A stretch of DNA of 64,000 nt from Vanilla planifolia. Its lineage: Eukaryota > Streptophyta > Magnoliopsida > Asparagales > Orchidaceae. Where the stretch lies: NCBI GenBank assembly GCA_023846275.1, contig CM043870.1, positions 10,797,527-10,861,526 of the forward strand, written 5' to 3'. The notes under the pieces were generated by a model. It was not told the DNA's origin. It did not search any database and worked only from the letters and a program-made list of their open reading frames with translations. The position numbers were made by a program, and so were the translations under genes. Shown here piece by piece: positions 49,760 to 63,037 of the stretch (within the stretch, counting starts at the first letter, position 1; each line of letters opens with the position of its first letter).

Positions 49760-50680
49760 ACCAATCATTGGTGGCAAGGATAATAGAGACCTCAAATTGA
49801 AGGCATATCTAACTAAAACATTTCATGGAGATGGTTTCATCATGAGATCTATGAAAGTTTTATCATGAGAATTAATGAAGATGCTATAAGGGGATTATCT
49901 ATTATTGAATATATACAAAAAATCTCAATATTGGTTAAGTATGTTCAGCAGACAATGGCATGTAAAAGTAAAACTGTTTCATGTTTAGAAAAGGCTTATG
50001 GATTCAATGAGGAGCATTATGATATAGATGTAGTTCACTTCTTATAGGAAGTTAGTGGAGGCTACTCAACAAAATAAGTTTGTCCAAGTTGCTATGGAAC
50101 TTAAAATGGAATTTGGATAAGGGAGGGCACATTTACATCATGAGGTTGGCAAAATATAAGAAGGAAATGATAGTTAGTATAAGATCACAAAAAATACAAC
50201 CTTCTTCAAGATCAAGAAAAAGGGAGAAAATTAAATGTAAGATTTATCAAAAGTATGAGAAATATGAATGACATAAGAAGAATGTAGCTAATTACTTTGA
50301 ACATGAGATATTATGTGTTATGTAAGAGACTGCCCATGGGTCATGGGAAAATCAACAAGATATGGCAATGCTAGTGACAAGAGTTAAATTTCTAAAGGTT
50401 CTACTATTGGAGGACCCAAGTACAATTCATTAATTAAGGTAAAGCGATAAGCTTCTACAACTTAGACACAAATGAAAAAACTAAGGATTGCAATTATGTA
50501 AAAGGAACCTCCATCATCTTCAAATGTTGTTATCGATAGTTTACTATTATAAAATAAGCTTATGGAGGTCTTATTTAATTATGGAATATTACATTCATTT
50601 ATATCCACTATAATGGTTGCATGCATATTAATAAATCATCATATGTTAACCATTTATTTATTACACAACATATGGAACAA
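49760..50680 (+). mobile_element. gag-like and protease-like remnant before the Tekay/Del-like pol
   Basis: Open frames 49,865-50,047 and 50,080-50,271 lie where gag should be. Near 50.23-50.30 kb a reading KCKIYQKYEKYE...KKNVANY is comparable to a CCHC knuckle. The gag fold itself could be Gypsy or Copia; I cannot decide. Near 50.56-50.62 kb MEVLFNYGILHSFIS resembles the Gypsy protease start (VLFDSGASHSFIS). Confidence 0.5.
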
Positions 50681-51059
50681 GAGGTAGAAGCATAAATAAA
50701 AACATTAAAATAAATAAAGAATTCTTCAAATACAATTAAATTTTAATCAATTTAAAAGAATTTAACAAAATATAGAGAATGTGTTGATTGATAACCTATA
50801 GTGTTACCATTGATTATTAAGAAAATAGGATAAAAATCTACATAATTAATAACACAAAATCATTAACTTTGGTAAGGGATAGATGGCATCCCTTATTTAT
50901 ACACTAAAAGTAGAGAAATTAGTTTAGAAATGTTATGAATGCCACTTCTATTTTATATAAGTAATTGCTAAGGGAAGCCTCAACTATAAGATGTCCTTAT
51001 AATGTATAACTATCTTGAGATATTTCCTTAGGATCTATTAGAACTATCTTCTTATAAGG

Positions 51060-52010
51060 AGATCAAATTATGTATTGATCTCATAATAGGAGCAAAAGTT
51101 ATATTAAAGCCACCACATTAGATGGCATCAATTGAACTATAAGAAATTAAGACTAAACTATAAGAAATGCTTAAATAAATCTTTATTGGATTAAGTGTCC
51201 AATTATAAGAAATATTAATTTTGTTTATCAAAAAGAAGAATGAAAGCATATGCAAATGCATAGACTACAAGGAACACAACCAAATCACAATAAAGAATAA
51301 GTGTCTACTATCACAAATTAAGGAGTTCTTTGATAAATAACAAAGAGTAGTGATATTCTAAAAAATTCATTTGTGATCAAGGTGCAATCAATTAAAAATT
51401 AGGAAGAAGCTATTCCAAAAATAGTGTTCGAGATCAAGTATGGTCCTTATGAATTTTTTGTTCTTCCATGTTGGTTTAAGTAATGGTTTAGCTACTTTCA
51501 TGGACACTATGAATCTAGCCTTTAAATAATAATGTGATACATTTATGATTATATCATTTGATAACATTTTAATTTATTGCAAGGATATAGAGGAACATAT
51601 GTTGCAACTAAACATGATATTACAATGGTTAAAGGAGCAATAATTGTATACCAAATTTTCTAGGCATCGCATTTGTTTTTTAGTGTCACAATGTTTAGTA
51701 ATATCATTAGTGTTGTAGGATTACCTTTGGATATACAAAAGATTGTAGCAATTGTTGATTATCCTATGCTTAGAAAGATACATAAATCAAAAGTTTTCTA
51801 GGATTGGTTGGGTGTTATAAAAAACTTATCAAGGGATTTTCATAAAATGTTATACCTTTAATTAGTTCTATTTGAATGGAAATAGGAATATAAAAATAGT
51901 TTTCACACACTTAAGGAGAAATTCTCTTTAGCATTGGTTTTGCCTTTTCTTGAAAGTAATAAGGAATATAATTATATATTGAGGCTTCATCGTAAATGTT
52001 GGGTTTCATT
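51060..52010 (+). mobile_element. Gypsy (Tekay/Del-like) reverse transcriptase remnant
   Basis: Forward readings give MASIEL, FIKKKNESICKCIDYKEHN (usual: [20 protein letters not shown]), ITIKNKCLLSQIKEFFD (usual: VTIKNKYPLPRIDDLFD), FHVGLSNGLATFMDTMN (usual: MPFGLTNAPAAFMDLMN), SFDNILIYCKDIEEHMLQL (usual: FIDDILVYSKxxEEHxxHL), and LKEQ, LYTKFSRH (usual: LYAKFSKCEFW). Further text to about 52.0 kb fits the connection and start of RNase H. This is one of the best preserved domains of the window, though broken. Confidence 0.88.
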
Positions 52011-52620
52011 CTAATGAAGAATGAGAGGGTTGTAACATATATTTAAGTTTGTTATAGTTTGATGAGAAAAAAAATAAATATTATATTCATTATTTAGAAA
52101 TGGTTTTTATTATCTTTTAATTAGAAGTATGAATGTGCTACCAATATGGGTTAATAAGGTATATTATAATCACCATCTAAGTCTTAAATATATTTTCACA
52201 CAAAAAAAAAAGAATTTAAGAAAGAGAACTTGAGTTCATCTTATCATGGATTTGCACGTAGGGATCACTTATTATCCTAGAAAAGCTAACTGGCTATTGA
52301 TTCTCTTGAGTAGGCTTAACTAATATGACAACAAATTTGGAAGGAGCATAATCGTATATGAAAAAGGCTCAGTTAAGGTTGAAAACCATGTTTGCATACA
52401 TTGAGTGAAATTTTGCACAAGAAGAATTACATCATATTTGCTAGAGGATCTTAAAGAGTTTTTTAAAAAATTATAAGAAAACTTAGAAGATCAAAGCTAA
52501 AATCTTAGTGGTATAAAAACTTTATTTCAATTTGAATGAGAATGAATCTCCTCAATTCAAAAATAGAAGAATATATTTTATATTCTATGTAAGTAAGAAT
52601 GGAAGAAAAGTTTTTTGAAT
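52010..52620 (+). mobile_element. Gypsy (Tekay/Del-like) RNase H remnant, very worn
   Basis: It lies between RT and integrase where RNase H belongs. Only weak resemblances are seen, such as a stretch near 52.24-52.35 kb at the place of the usual HPGKANVVADALSR. The minus-strand open frame 52,505-52,747 is a shadow. Confidence 0.45.
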
Positions 52621-53930
52621 GAGACACATGGAGCAATATATTTTGTACATATGAAAAAAAGTACCAAGATATGAAGAAAGCCTTTGGTATCTTGATATTA
52701 TAAAGGACATATAGGAATGTGAAAGCAAATTTATTATACATCAACAAGTCAAAGGGAACACAACAGGTTGAGTAGTTTACTACAATCCCTTCCTATTCTT
52801 GTATGGAAATGGAGGAGAAATATAAGAATTTTGTAGTCAATCTTCCTAGAACTAGTCGAAGACAAGATGCTTTATGATTAATTGTAGATAGACTGATTAA
52901 AACTATATAATTCCATCACATAATTACCATGTACTTTGTAGATAGATTGTCTAGATGGTGTACCAAAAGCAATTGTGTTAAATAAGGACTATAAGTTCAC
53001 ATCATAACATTCAAGGAAGGTACAAGATGCCTTTGGTACCTAATTGAAATTGAGTACATGGTGAGCTAAAAGCTATCATGTTAGATAGAGACTCTAAGTT
53101 CAAATTATAATTTTGGAGAAAGGTGCAGGATGCCCTATAGAATTTCCAAATTAAACTATTGGTAAAATTGAATGGGAAATTATGACATTGTCAAACATGA
53201 TGAGATTATATATTTTAAACTTTGGAAAAAGTATGTGCACTTATGTTTATAGAGTTTATATTAATTAATAGCCATAAGGAAACTATAGAAATGGAATCTT
53301 ATGAGTTACTACATAAGAGAAAATTCAAATCCCCATTATGTTAGTATAATGAATCCTACACATCATTGGTAGGGCTACAAATGATATCTAAAACTATATT
53401 GAAAGTAAAAATCATCTACGAGAAAAAAAACTAAAGACATAAGACTGGCAAAGAAAATAGTTTGATGCAAAATAAAAGAAAGTTGAAATGCAGGGAAGCA
53501 ATCATGCATTTCTCAAAGTGAGCCATTTTATAGGATTTACTAGTTTGGAAAAGGGAACCTTTTGCCAAAGTACATTGGACCATTCAAAATCATTAAAAGA
53601 ATTAGTGAGGTAACATATATGATAACCTAACCTTTGGCATTTCCTAGAGTACATAATGTGTTTCATATACCCTTTGCAAAGAAAGATGTAACAAATACCA
53701 CAAATGTGGTTGAGTAAGATGTAAGTATTATGGAGGTATCATTAGGTTTGTGTAATGATGAAAGACTAATAAAGTTTCTAGCAAGAGAATAAATAAACTA
53801 AGAAAACTATCATCATAAAGGTCAAAGTTAATTGGATTGATATAAAAAGGAGAGGTTACTTAGGAACTAGAAGAACAGATGCAAAAAAAAGAAACATTTA
53901 GACCTATTTTGAATTCTATTAAAAAATAAT
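52620..53930 (+). mobile_element. Gypsy (Tekay/Del-like) integrase and C-terminal tail remnant
   Basis: In order: KKVPRYEESLWYL (usual: KMYxDLKxxYWWP), HQQVKGNTTG (usual: CQQVKAEHQ), a FVVNLPRTSRRQDAL stretch near 52.83-52.87 kb (usual: FVxGLPRTxxGxDAIWVIVDRLTKSAHF), HGELKAIMLDRDSKFKL near 53.05-53.10 kb (usual: HGVPxSIVSDRDxRFTS), LLHKRKFKSPLC near 53.31 kb (usual: LYGRKCRSPLCW), GNLLPKYIGPFKIIKRISEV near 53.55-53.6 kb (usual: KLSPRYIGPFEIxxRIGEVAYRL), and RVHNVFHIPFAKK (usual: VHNVFHVSMLRKY). The tail reaches 53.93 kb, just before the 3' LTR. Confidence 0.85.
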
Positions 53931-53948
53931 TATAAGTAATGAGAAATT

Positions 53949-55100
53949 TATAATATCCCAAAGGTATGCAAATGAATTTAATTTATAATTTAATATTTAA
54001 ATTAGAATTTTATTTATTTGGTATATAGTTTAGTAAGGTTATAATTAATTTGGTTAGTGATGAATCCCAAAACAAAGAAGTAAACATAAAAGAAATTTTA
54101 CTTAAAATATCAAACAAGTCAAGAAAATATGAAAATCATGTAAAGCAAAAAAGTGATGAATAATTAATTTTAGAGTTTTTTTCAAAGAAATTAGTCATGA
54201 ATTAGAGTTATAAATAAGGATAATACAATTCTTTATAAGGTTTTAACCAAAGGATTATTTAAACTTTAAATAATTAATATTTTAAATAATCCTTAAACCA
54301 ATTTTCCTAAAGTCATAAACCATTCACCATGGTTATAAGAAAAGAATCGCATAGGTTAGGGAAGGAACATGACCAACGAAGGCTTTATCCCTTACGAAGT
54401 GATTAGAAGGGAGAATCTTGCAAAAAGCCATGGGAGAGGAGGTCTTACAGGGTTTTGTAAAAGAAATTTGGAAGAGAAAAGGAATATGTTTTTATGTATA
54501 TAATGTAATAATTTTTAAGCAAGCACTAAGCTGTATAAGTGGTCTTCATGGGGATAAATTCAACCATAGGGAGTTAACACTAAAGAAAAGAATTAGAATC
54601 TAAGTTGGAACACTTGGTTTTGAAACCTAATGTTCCAAGTGCAAAATGAACAATATGATTGGGGAATAGAATTGTCTAATAACAAACTATGAAAGAGGTA
54701 AAATTTTTGTTGAATAGTCTAATGTAGTCTAATAAGGACACAGATGCTTTAATCAAGTTATTAGATGATCTAATAATTTTGAAAATTTTTTAGAGTATCT
54801 AAAAATCACCCAAAAAGATGTTTTGATTTTCATTTGATGGTTATTCAATAGTAAGTTGGAGGAAACAAATTCTCTGATGGACCAAAAAAAAGTAGAAAAA
54901 AAAAGAAAAAAAAATTCATGATCAAATTAATTAATGCAAACAAATTTGTAAACATTATGAGAGGTTTGAGAACAAACAAGAAGTTTGATAAATGAATGTA
55001 ATCCCCATAAATGCAATATGTATAATTTTTAGGAGCTTAGAAAGTGATCTTATAAGAAGCGTGCACTACTTAGAATATAAGACAGGCATGTTCTCCAATT
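53949..55100 (+). mobile_element. 3' LTR of the Tekay/Del-like element, 5' edge clear
   Basis: TATAATATCCCAAAGG at 53,949 matches the usual plant Gypsy LTR start TGTAATATCCC or TGTAACACCCC. It directly follows the pol tail and a purine-rich AGTAATGAGAAATT. Short GATC/CTAAT-rich words at 54.69-54.87 kb match those at 49.47-49.72 kb. An A-rich tract is at 54.89-54.92 kb. The open frame 54,418-54,603 is not recognised. The 3' limit is not visible. Confidence 0.6.
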
Positions 55101-56280
55101 GTATTACACATTTTCTTGTTATTTGGTTAGTGTACATATTCCCTTACAATTAACATGGCAATTATATGGTTGACTCAGCTTGTATGGGTATTCATTTAAG
55201 TTTTTTAAATTACTTGTATTTTATTTATTTGATTTCATATTATTGATAACAAACATGTATATTCATAATTCATGTCTCAATGATAGGAAATGCTTGTTGG
55301 TAATGTAAAAAAGATCAATCACAATCTATTTGGAATGATATAGATCAAATGATCATAGCTTTTATCATCCTAGTAAAAGTGGATTTTAAATGGGAAACAC
55401 CATGTAAAAGGAAGCAACTTAATCTAAGAAGGATACGATTTGTAAGGGTAAACCTAAGTATGGGGAAATGTCAAGGTTATCCAAATAAAATGGAGATAAG
55501 GTGACAAGATCATAAAAAACATAAGGAAATTCATGAATGAAAAATGATCTCAAAAAATATAAGAGGCTACATGGAAATTAATTTGGATATAAAAAAAATT
55601 AAACTTTGTTTATAAATGTGTGAAAAACATTGCATGATATAATTTGGTCATTCATGTTTATTTACTATGATGCTTATTTATAGATGTATATTATGGGACC
55701 TTAAGAGAGCAATGATAGGAAATTAACACTTAATATGTTTATTGATTTTGGAATTACAATAATGCAACAATGTATCAGGATTTTAAGACATTTAATCATC
55801 ATAATAATAATTGGTTGTGACTACAACATAGTTTCTTAGTATTTTTTATTAATTTTTCTACAATGAATGCTAAGTTTTAAATGGCTAAACACTTGGTTTT
55901 CTTATGTGAATAAAAAATTGTGTAATTGTTCATTATTGAAAAGTATCAAGGACTACACCATTCAATTTGATGCTATAATACATGGTTAAAATAATGGATA
56001 AATGAGTTAGGTGGTACTATAGGTGTCACAATGGTCATCTAACTTGGAAACATCTTCTCTAGAATGGTCTTAACCTTTGTTTGAAGCTTCATTAATACAA
56101 ACTAAGCACAATGATGGAAGTTACACTAGTGCTTTAATAGTCTAGATTCCTCTTATAAGCTTGATGAAGATGTTGTTACCAAAAAAGGGGAATGCCTACC
56201 CAAAAGATAGCATTTGAAGGAGCTTTACATGTCATTCTTCTTCATCCTCCATATTACACCCCTTAGACTAGGTAGACCAA
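55100..56280. other. unassigned, LTR-like
   Basis: No domain is seen. It may include the end of the preceding LTR and the U3 of the next one. Confidence 0.4.
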
Positions 56281-59200
56281 AAGGGATTTTAATAAGCTTG
56301 AAGTTGACCCAAGGTATGTCTTTATTGTTCTAGTTTGGTTATTTAAGTGCATTTAAATTGTTTGTTTAATATTTTTTAAGAGTTACATGTGTTAAGGCTA
56401 GAATCAAAGAGTATAATAAGTAAGAGGATTCTCTTCCAACAAGTTTAAATCTCACCAAGGTTGGGTTTATACTTGATTTAGATGTGTACTCTATTTTAAG
56501 CTAAGTCTAAACATCATCCTATAATATTTTGAGTTAGATGGTTGACATGAGTGGTTAAACATCAACCTAGGAAGTGAGGGATGGCCAAGTGAAATTTAAG
56601 TCTTCCCTTTTGTGCTTGGAATTTTGGAAGTTGGTTAAGCAAACCATTATCCTTATCTCTAGCTAAGATCCTTTACGTACCAATATTTTAGGAGTTGGTT
56701 AGGCTGTCCATAAAAAGAAATAAGGGATGATTTTTTTTCTTAGGAAGAAAATGGAGATCTAAGCTGTAAGAAAGCTAGGGACAAGAAGAGAGCCAAGAGT
56801 TACGAGTGATAAGGAAGAAGGGACAACCATTAGTGAAGTCCAATACCTGGATCCAAATAGAATGAACTTTATGTTATAGACTTATAGGTACTTAAGTAGG
56901 TTAAATTTTCATTTTGATGTTATGTGTAAGATCTAATTATGGGTATTATTAAGATGATTGTTTTAATCATATTCCACTTGAAAGACCTAGATCTATCAAG
57001 TGATGATATGAACTTGTGCTTTGTCATGATTAAATGCATGCCATGATAAAATAATTTCTACCATTGTAATACAAAAATAAGTCCTAAATCAATGCTTAGA
57101 TGTTATGATCTTACAATTTTCCTACAATAGTTGACTCTAGGTGTTGAATCTTATAGCTAAGAGAGGCTTGTAACCCTAGGTATACTTTAAGGCTTAATGA
57201 CAAGGTTCATCCAAGATCTTGAAAGAGTTGAGGGGACCAATGAGTAAGCCTAGATGGGTTTAGAGCATGTGGAGCTCTCAAGTTTTTATGTTTGAGGCTT
57301 AAGGATAATGGGTTTTACCTTAGAAGGAAGCTAGGGTTAAGTGTTATCTTGGGTAGACTTAGCAAGGTGATGGATGGTCTTGGCTATGAATTATCTTAGA
57401 TTCTAATGGTTCTAGCTTACCTAAAAAATCCATCTAAGGTTAAGTACAGAGGCTTTTGTACCATAGATCCAAGTCTAGAGATAGGTTGAAGCTCTTGTAT
57501 TAACTAGGATTTGAATTCCAAGGTTAGATAAGGCCATATGCATCCTTCATAAGGGAGGTCAAGGGTGAAGTAGTTCTTGGGTAAACCATAAAAATGGAAT
57601 GGCAAGGGTCTTAGATTACGTCTTGTGAAGGGGCCTAAAATTTGGATATGGCATTGTGTAAACCCTATAATAAGATTTGAGGCTAGGACTAAGAATTTGG
57701 AGTGCAAGGTGAGTCCTTAAACCATAAGGATACCATAGAGGAGGCCATGGATTAAAGGAACCCCTAGGCTAGAGCATAGATGGTGGTTAAGGTTGGGAAA
57801 GGGGCTTAGGTTTTGCCTTAAAAGAGGTGTTTATGGCTTGGCCAAGGGATTACATGGTTTTTTTGGTCTTAGCTAAATTTTGGGAATAACATTGGGTTAA
57901 GGATAAAAGCTTAAGTTGACCTTTTAAGGCACTTAGGCCAAAGGTTAAAACCTTATATGGTAGTTTGGGATGCTAAGAAGAGACCTTTGGTGAGGATTCA
58001 CTGAATTATGTTAGCCTTGTGAGCATAGTAGAGCCAGTGGTGGAACTCATGTGAACCAAAGTTTTGAAAGAAATGGATTAGATTGGAGTATAAGGAGGAG
58101 AACTAAAATGTGATATTATAACCAAAGAAAGAGATAATTTTATATTTAGAGCCAAGGGTTTTAAGATAATGTTTTTTGGTTACACTACATAGTCCATATT
58201 AGATTCAAGCTAAAGCATTAGATATTTTTGGCTTTGGTTTAGTGGAAGGAAAGAATGGTTCCTAATGTGGTGCCTAAACGATTAGGATATAGGCTAGCAT
58301 ACTTAACAAGAATCTAATGACATTGATGAAAAGGTTTCACATAACAAAATATTAATTAGCTTTTTACCTAACCCTTAAGGTTAGGGAGTGCATGATGTGA
58401 TATGGTAGACCATAGACTATTGACTCCAATGTCATAGAGAGGAGGTTAGTTAACTTACTATGGACTTTCTATGAATTGTGTAGTATTGTATTAGATTATA
58501 GGCTCTTAGTTATGGTTGAGGACTCTCATAAGACAATGGATATATTAGATTATGTCATTTAACTTCCTAGATTATGGTGCACCAAATTAAGTAGTTAAAC
58601 TCCAAGGTATGTCTAAGTGTTGCAAACTTGTTTAGGACTCCCATAGGATTGTGGAGATACCAAATTATGTGATTAGTCTATCCTAGTTATGGAGTGCCAA
58701 ATTACATGATTAAACTCTTGGGTATGGTTGAGTACACTTGCTTATGGAGGAGTTCTACAACACTATGGATGCATTGACTTATGTTGTTGGACTCCTTAGA
58801 TAATGGAGTTCTAGATTGTGTAATTGACTTTCTTGGTTTGGAGGTGTATAAGATTTCAAGCAAGGGCTCTCGTAAGTATGAAAGGAATGCTAGATTAGTG
58901 GTTAGACATTGGTCTCCCAAGTTAACTACATCATAGAATCATGAAATGTGGACAAATTGGAGGAGTCATAAAAGTTATTAGAAGAGTTAAGATTCCTAAA
59001 GTTAAGTCATAATGCAAGTGATTAGTGTAGTTTTATTATGTCAATACCTTCAGTTATATATTGGCTAAACTTGTTAGGCTAAAACTTTTGTATGACATTT
59101 TAGTTTCATTTTGCATGATGCTTAGTTATAATTAGCATTATGCCAGTTAGTTATATATAGGTTGCTATAGCTAATTTGTATAAGATATACCATGGTGATT

Positions 59201-59778
59201 CTCATTGAACTTCCTAAGTCACCTCATCCTTTGCATACAGGTCTATGGAGTTAGGTGCTTGCATTTGGAGTTAGTGTTGGGGTGGCAAAGTATGTGCATA
59301 TAGCTATATTGCATTAAGTATTCTAGTTCATGATGTCCTAGTCTATAGTAGTCATGTTTTACTTATTGTAGTAACATATATATATATTATTGTTACATGG
59401 TTTTATCAAACATCTATAGCTCTCCATTGTTAGTTTCATGCATATTTTCTTATTCATTTAAGGTGACATATATTGTCATTGTGGATTGTATGTGAATTAC
59501 ATAATAGGTTGTTAGCAGGCTTGCATATCGATACAATATGTAAGTTAATGGATGATGGTAAGTCACTCTAGTTTAGATTGGTGACTATTTGGTATAGGAG
59601 AAGGATTCATTTAGGGTTCCATGCCATTAGTATATTGGCTAGATTGAGCAATTGCCACTACAAGTTTGAACATTTGGCATAAGGAGATGAAGACTCATGA
59701 AGTACATTGACTATTGTATAAGTTGTATGAACCAAAGATTTTAAACTAATTGGTTACTAAAAGTGAGAGTGTTATAGC
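56280..59778 (+). mobile_element. long Gypsy LTR (family A, copy 4)
   Basis: It ends GAGAGTGTTATA at about 59,776, a worn form of GGGTGTGACA, and a primer site follows at 59,780. In complement its last 120 bp match the edge at 17,046. The leader motif AAGGTATGTC is at 56,311. Between them lie blocks shared with copies 1 and 2, including an approximately 55-bp array at 58.39-58.93 kb. The 3.46-kb distance from motif to LTR end is almost that of copy 1. No coding domain is seen. Confidence 0.7.
58390..58930 (+). repeat. degenerate 45-70 bp tandem repeat, about ten units
   Basis: Units of the type GACTCCCATAGGATTGTGGA, then a form of CCAAATTATGTGATTA, recur with many changes. In complement they match the shorter array at 17.88-18.12 kb. 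Confidence 0.65.
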
Positions 59779-59779
59779 T

Positions 59780-59791
59780 TGGTATCAAAGA
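59780..59791 (+). other. primer-binding site, tRNA-iMet type
   Basis: TGGTATCAAAGA differs from TGGTATCAGAGC at two positions. It follows the LTR end by one to three bases, so the LTR on its left is a 5' LTR. Confidence 0.75.
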
Positions 59792-60200
59792 CTATGTTAG
59801 AATATAGAGCAACCCTAGTCATACTAAGTCACATCTGTTAAGGTGAGGAAAATGGGTTATAAGGAATGAGTTGGTTATATATATTATTCATGTGTTTTAG
59901 CCCTATTACATTATGTTATATTAGTGTTGTTCTTATTATGCCCATGAGGATGATGATAACAAAACTAAGCTTCTTAGTTACTAATAGATATTTAAGACTT
60001 TGTATACATGTAAATTTACATTATGAAAGTAGTGATGTTGAACAAAGCAAGACAAATGCACATGGAAATTGGATGTACTAGAAGATCTTGCTTAGGGATA
60101 GCTCAACATAAAAATAATGGAGTTATAAAAAAAGACCTTTATAGCATGGTTGATTCATATAGAGCCTATCATTACCCACATTAACCAAGTTAGATTATCC
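59792..60200 (+). other. leader of the Gypsy element, no domain seen
   Basis: The DNA after the primer site should be the untranslated leader and gag start. The open frame 59,866-60,081 has no gag feature I recognise. The Copia-type LTR that begins near 60.2 kb interrupts the element. Confidence 0.4.
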
Positions 60201-63035
60201 TTTGTAAGTGGCACTTAGGAATCTTCATTGCATGTTAAATAGTATTTTCTAAAACTACTTTAATTTGTAAGTAATATCATTATAAGTTATTTTATATTCA
60301 ATATAACTCTTAAGCTAAAGAAATTATATCTAAAATAAGTTGTAATCTTCAGTTCCTAATGATTGTATGATATCATGGTTAATATCACACTTATATGACC
60401 TACATTTTAGCTTATATTAATAGCAAAAGTTAAATATGTTATGGTATCATATAGGCACGATACGGTCTGTTATACCTTTGGTCATTACATAACTTGTTTT
60501 ATAATAATAAAATTATTATATTATGTTTACAAATAGTTTTTATTAGTTTTAATTTCATATCATGCATCTTAATAACACATTTTTTTAGATTTCATCAATT
60601 GACTCAAGGAGCATAATAAAGGTGTTTGGGTGATAACTATAATTGTTATTAGGAGAAACACTAGCTTGAGAAACATGAGAAGTGTTTCATTCAGTCTTTA
60701 AATTTTGGTAATTAGAATATCAAAACTTATAATAATGTTTTAGAGGCAATGTGGCTTTAGTGAGCTATAAGTGAGAGTGTTTAAATAATTTCAAAAGCAT
60801 CCATTTCACTAATGAAATCATTATTTGTAGGCATGCATTCCTTTAATATTACTTCATTATATATTATTTGCCTTAGAATGTTATATTCTTAATAATTTGT
60901 GTCATTCTTGATTTCTAAAACATTTTAAATTGAAAAAGAATATGAATTGAGTGAGGGTTGCATGTGTAGTACTAATCATATATGTATTATATTGCCCATC
61001 ATAAAATATGACTAGTTAATTATGAAGGACCTGACAAAGAATTTGTCTAAAGAGATCCTATGAAATATGACTATTTACATTATTTGTAAATGTATGATTC
61101 CATTACCATACATCATGTTTAAATTGAAAAATAATATGAATTGAGTGAGGGTTGCATGTGTAGTACTAATCATATATGTATTATATTGCCCATCATAAAA
61201 TATGACTAGTTCATTATGAAGGACCTGACAAAGAATTTTTCTAAAGAGATCCTATGAAATATGACTATTTACATTATTTGTAAATGTATGATTCCATTAC
61301 CATACATCATGTTTAAATTGAAAAAGAATATGAATTGAGTGAGGGTTGCATGTGTAGTACTAATCATATATGTATTATATTGCCCATCATAAAATATGAC
61401 TAGTTAATTATGAAGGACCTGACAAAGAATTTGTCTAAAGAGATCCTATGAAATATGACTATTTACATTATTTGTAAATGTATGATTCCATTACCATACA
61501 TCATGTTTAAATTGAAAAAGAATATGAATTGAGTGAGGGTTGCATGTGTAGTACTAATCATATATGTATTATATTGCCCATCATAAAATATGACTAGTTC
61601 ATTATGAAGGACCTGACAAAGAATTTTTCTAAAGAGATCCTATGAAATATGACTATTTACATTATTTGTACAAGTATGATTCCATTACCATACAAGTACA
61701 TTGATGGGTTACTTGAGACATGTATTTTGAGTTTGAAGTATTTTTTTATGTATAATATCACCTTTTTATAATGGTATGATTTATTTATTAAGAGGATTAA
61801 ACAATGGATTAAATATAGAGATAAGAATAATTAGAATTTGTTGTATATTGGTATAGCTATGGTCTTCATATCATATCAGTATGTCATTTGGTATGATGAT
61901 ATTCATTGTAATAGTATTATACAATTATCTATTTAATGAGAGTTTAGGATTTATGATGTGAACATGCTTATTTCCTGTAACTTTGTGATATTATCTTCAT
62001 GTCTATATGATATCATTTCACTTAAGAGCTTAGTACTAAGACTTAGTCATACACCATAAAGATTTGCATGACAAGAGATGATCCCCATATCATAATAATA
62101 TGATATCTTATAATTAGCATAAATGAGCTTATTGTAAGACCTATCATAGTGTATGATATTATATCATACAACATTATTCAAGAGCTCAGTTTTAGATTTT
62201 ACACACTTTTTATTTAGTCATATCATAGAATGTACTCATCTTATCCACTTGCTCTATCTACATATGAAAATTAAACTATTCAAATGTTGGTGATTGGTTG
62301 GACAATGCTATCAGTGATGCATCAAACAATTATGATGACTTCGATCATAAGGCAAGATTAGTATGAGATGTGAATAATGGTTAATTTGACTTGTTTTTGA
62401 AATAAACATTTGATCATTTTCTAGAGCTAATTAAGAGCCATGACACCATGATTAAAAAATTCTTTGCGAGAATGCTCACTTAGATTCATCATTTCAAAGA
62501 AGAGGAAAGTTCAAAGCCATGGCATCTAGAATGGTGCACTCATCTTAGCCAAAATTTTCATTCTTAAGCTAAGTTGAGCATTTTTATTTTAGTTTATATC
62601 TATTACATTCTCTTTTATATGAGTAATGAGCATCATTACATATCTTTTATTGAATCAAGTAGTGTACCTCCTATTCAATTATGCATTGGTTATAGGAACT
62701 ATTGTGTTGAGATTTTACTTAGTCTATTGTTCTCTTTATTAAGAATTTTACTTATTCTTTTGTTGGCTTTTTTTAAGCCAATTGTAAGCCTTCTTTAAAT
62801 CAGTATGTTGGATCAAACGACTTGAAAAACTTGTATGTACTTTACTTTATTTGCACCATAACACAATTAGTTTTGCAAAGCTTAACAACATTTCATAAAA
62901 TAGTGTTACAAATCAACAAGATTACGAAAACCTACAAGTCTTCCATTACAAAGTTATTTTGCTTTTAACTTTGCATTTTATAAGTTTCCATAATATAGCC
63001 CCCTTCTTGTAGACATTGTGGCTGCATACAGTACA
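60200..63035 (+). mobile_element. Copia-type 5' LTR (family C, copy 8)
   Basis: It aligns with copy 1 from about 60.7 kb to its end (for example CTATTTA(A/G)TGAGAGTTTAGGA near 61.93 kb and 10.94 kb; TTTTGTTGGCTTTTTTTAAG near 62.76 kb). It ends GCATACAGTACA at 63,035 after AGCCCCCTTCTTGT. A primer site and a gag start follow, so this is a 5' LTR. It is about 0.6 kb longer than copy 1, mainly because of the 194-bp array. The left limit is approximate. Confidence 0.75.
60927..61702 (+). repeat. tandem array, four units of exactly 194 bp
   Basis: Units start at 60,927, 61,121, 61,315 and 61,509. Units 1 and 3 read the same throughout. Units 2 and 4 share two variants against them (AGTTCATTATG for AGTTAATTATG; GAATTTTTCTAAAG for GAATTTGTCTAAAG), so the true period is a 388-bp dimer. 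Unit 4 departs only at its right end (GTACAAGTATG in place of GTAAATGTATG), which is the form seen in the single unit of copy 1 near 10.66 kb. Confidence 0.95.
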
Positions 63036-63037
63036 AG

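Noticed and set aside
49865-50271. Host gene exons
   Set aside because: Position before Gypsy protease and RT, with a zinc-knuckle-like stretch, makes a gag remnant more likely.
60927-61702. CRISPR-like or centromeric satellite array
   Set aside because: Units abut without spacers, and there are only four. The unit is a normal part of the Copia-type LTR, single in another copy.
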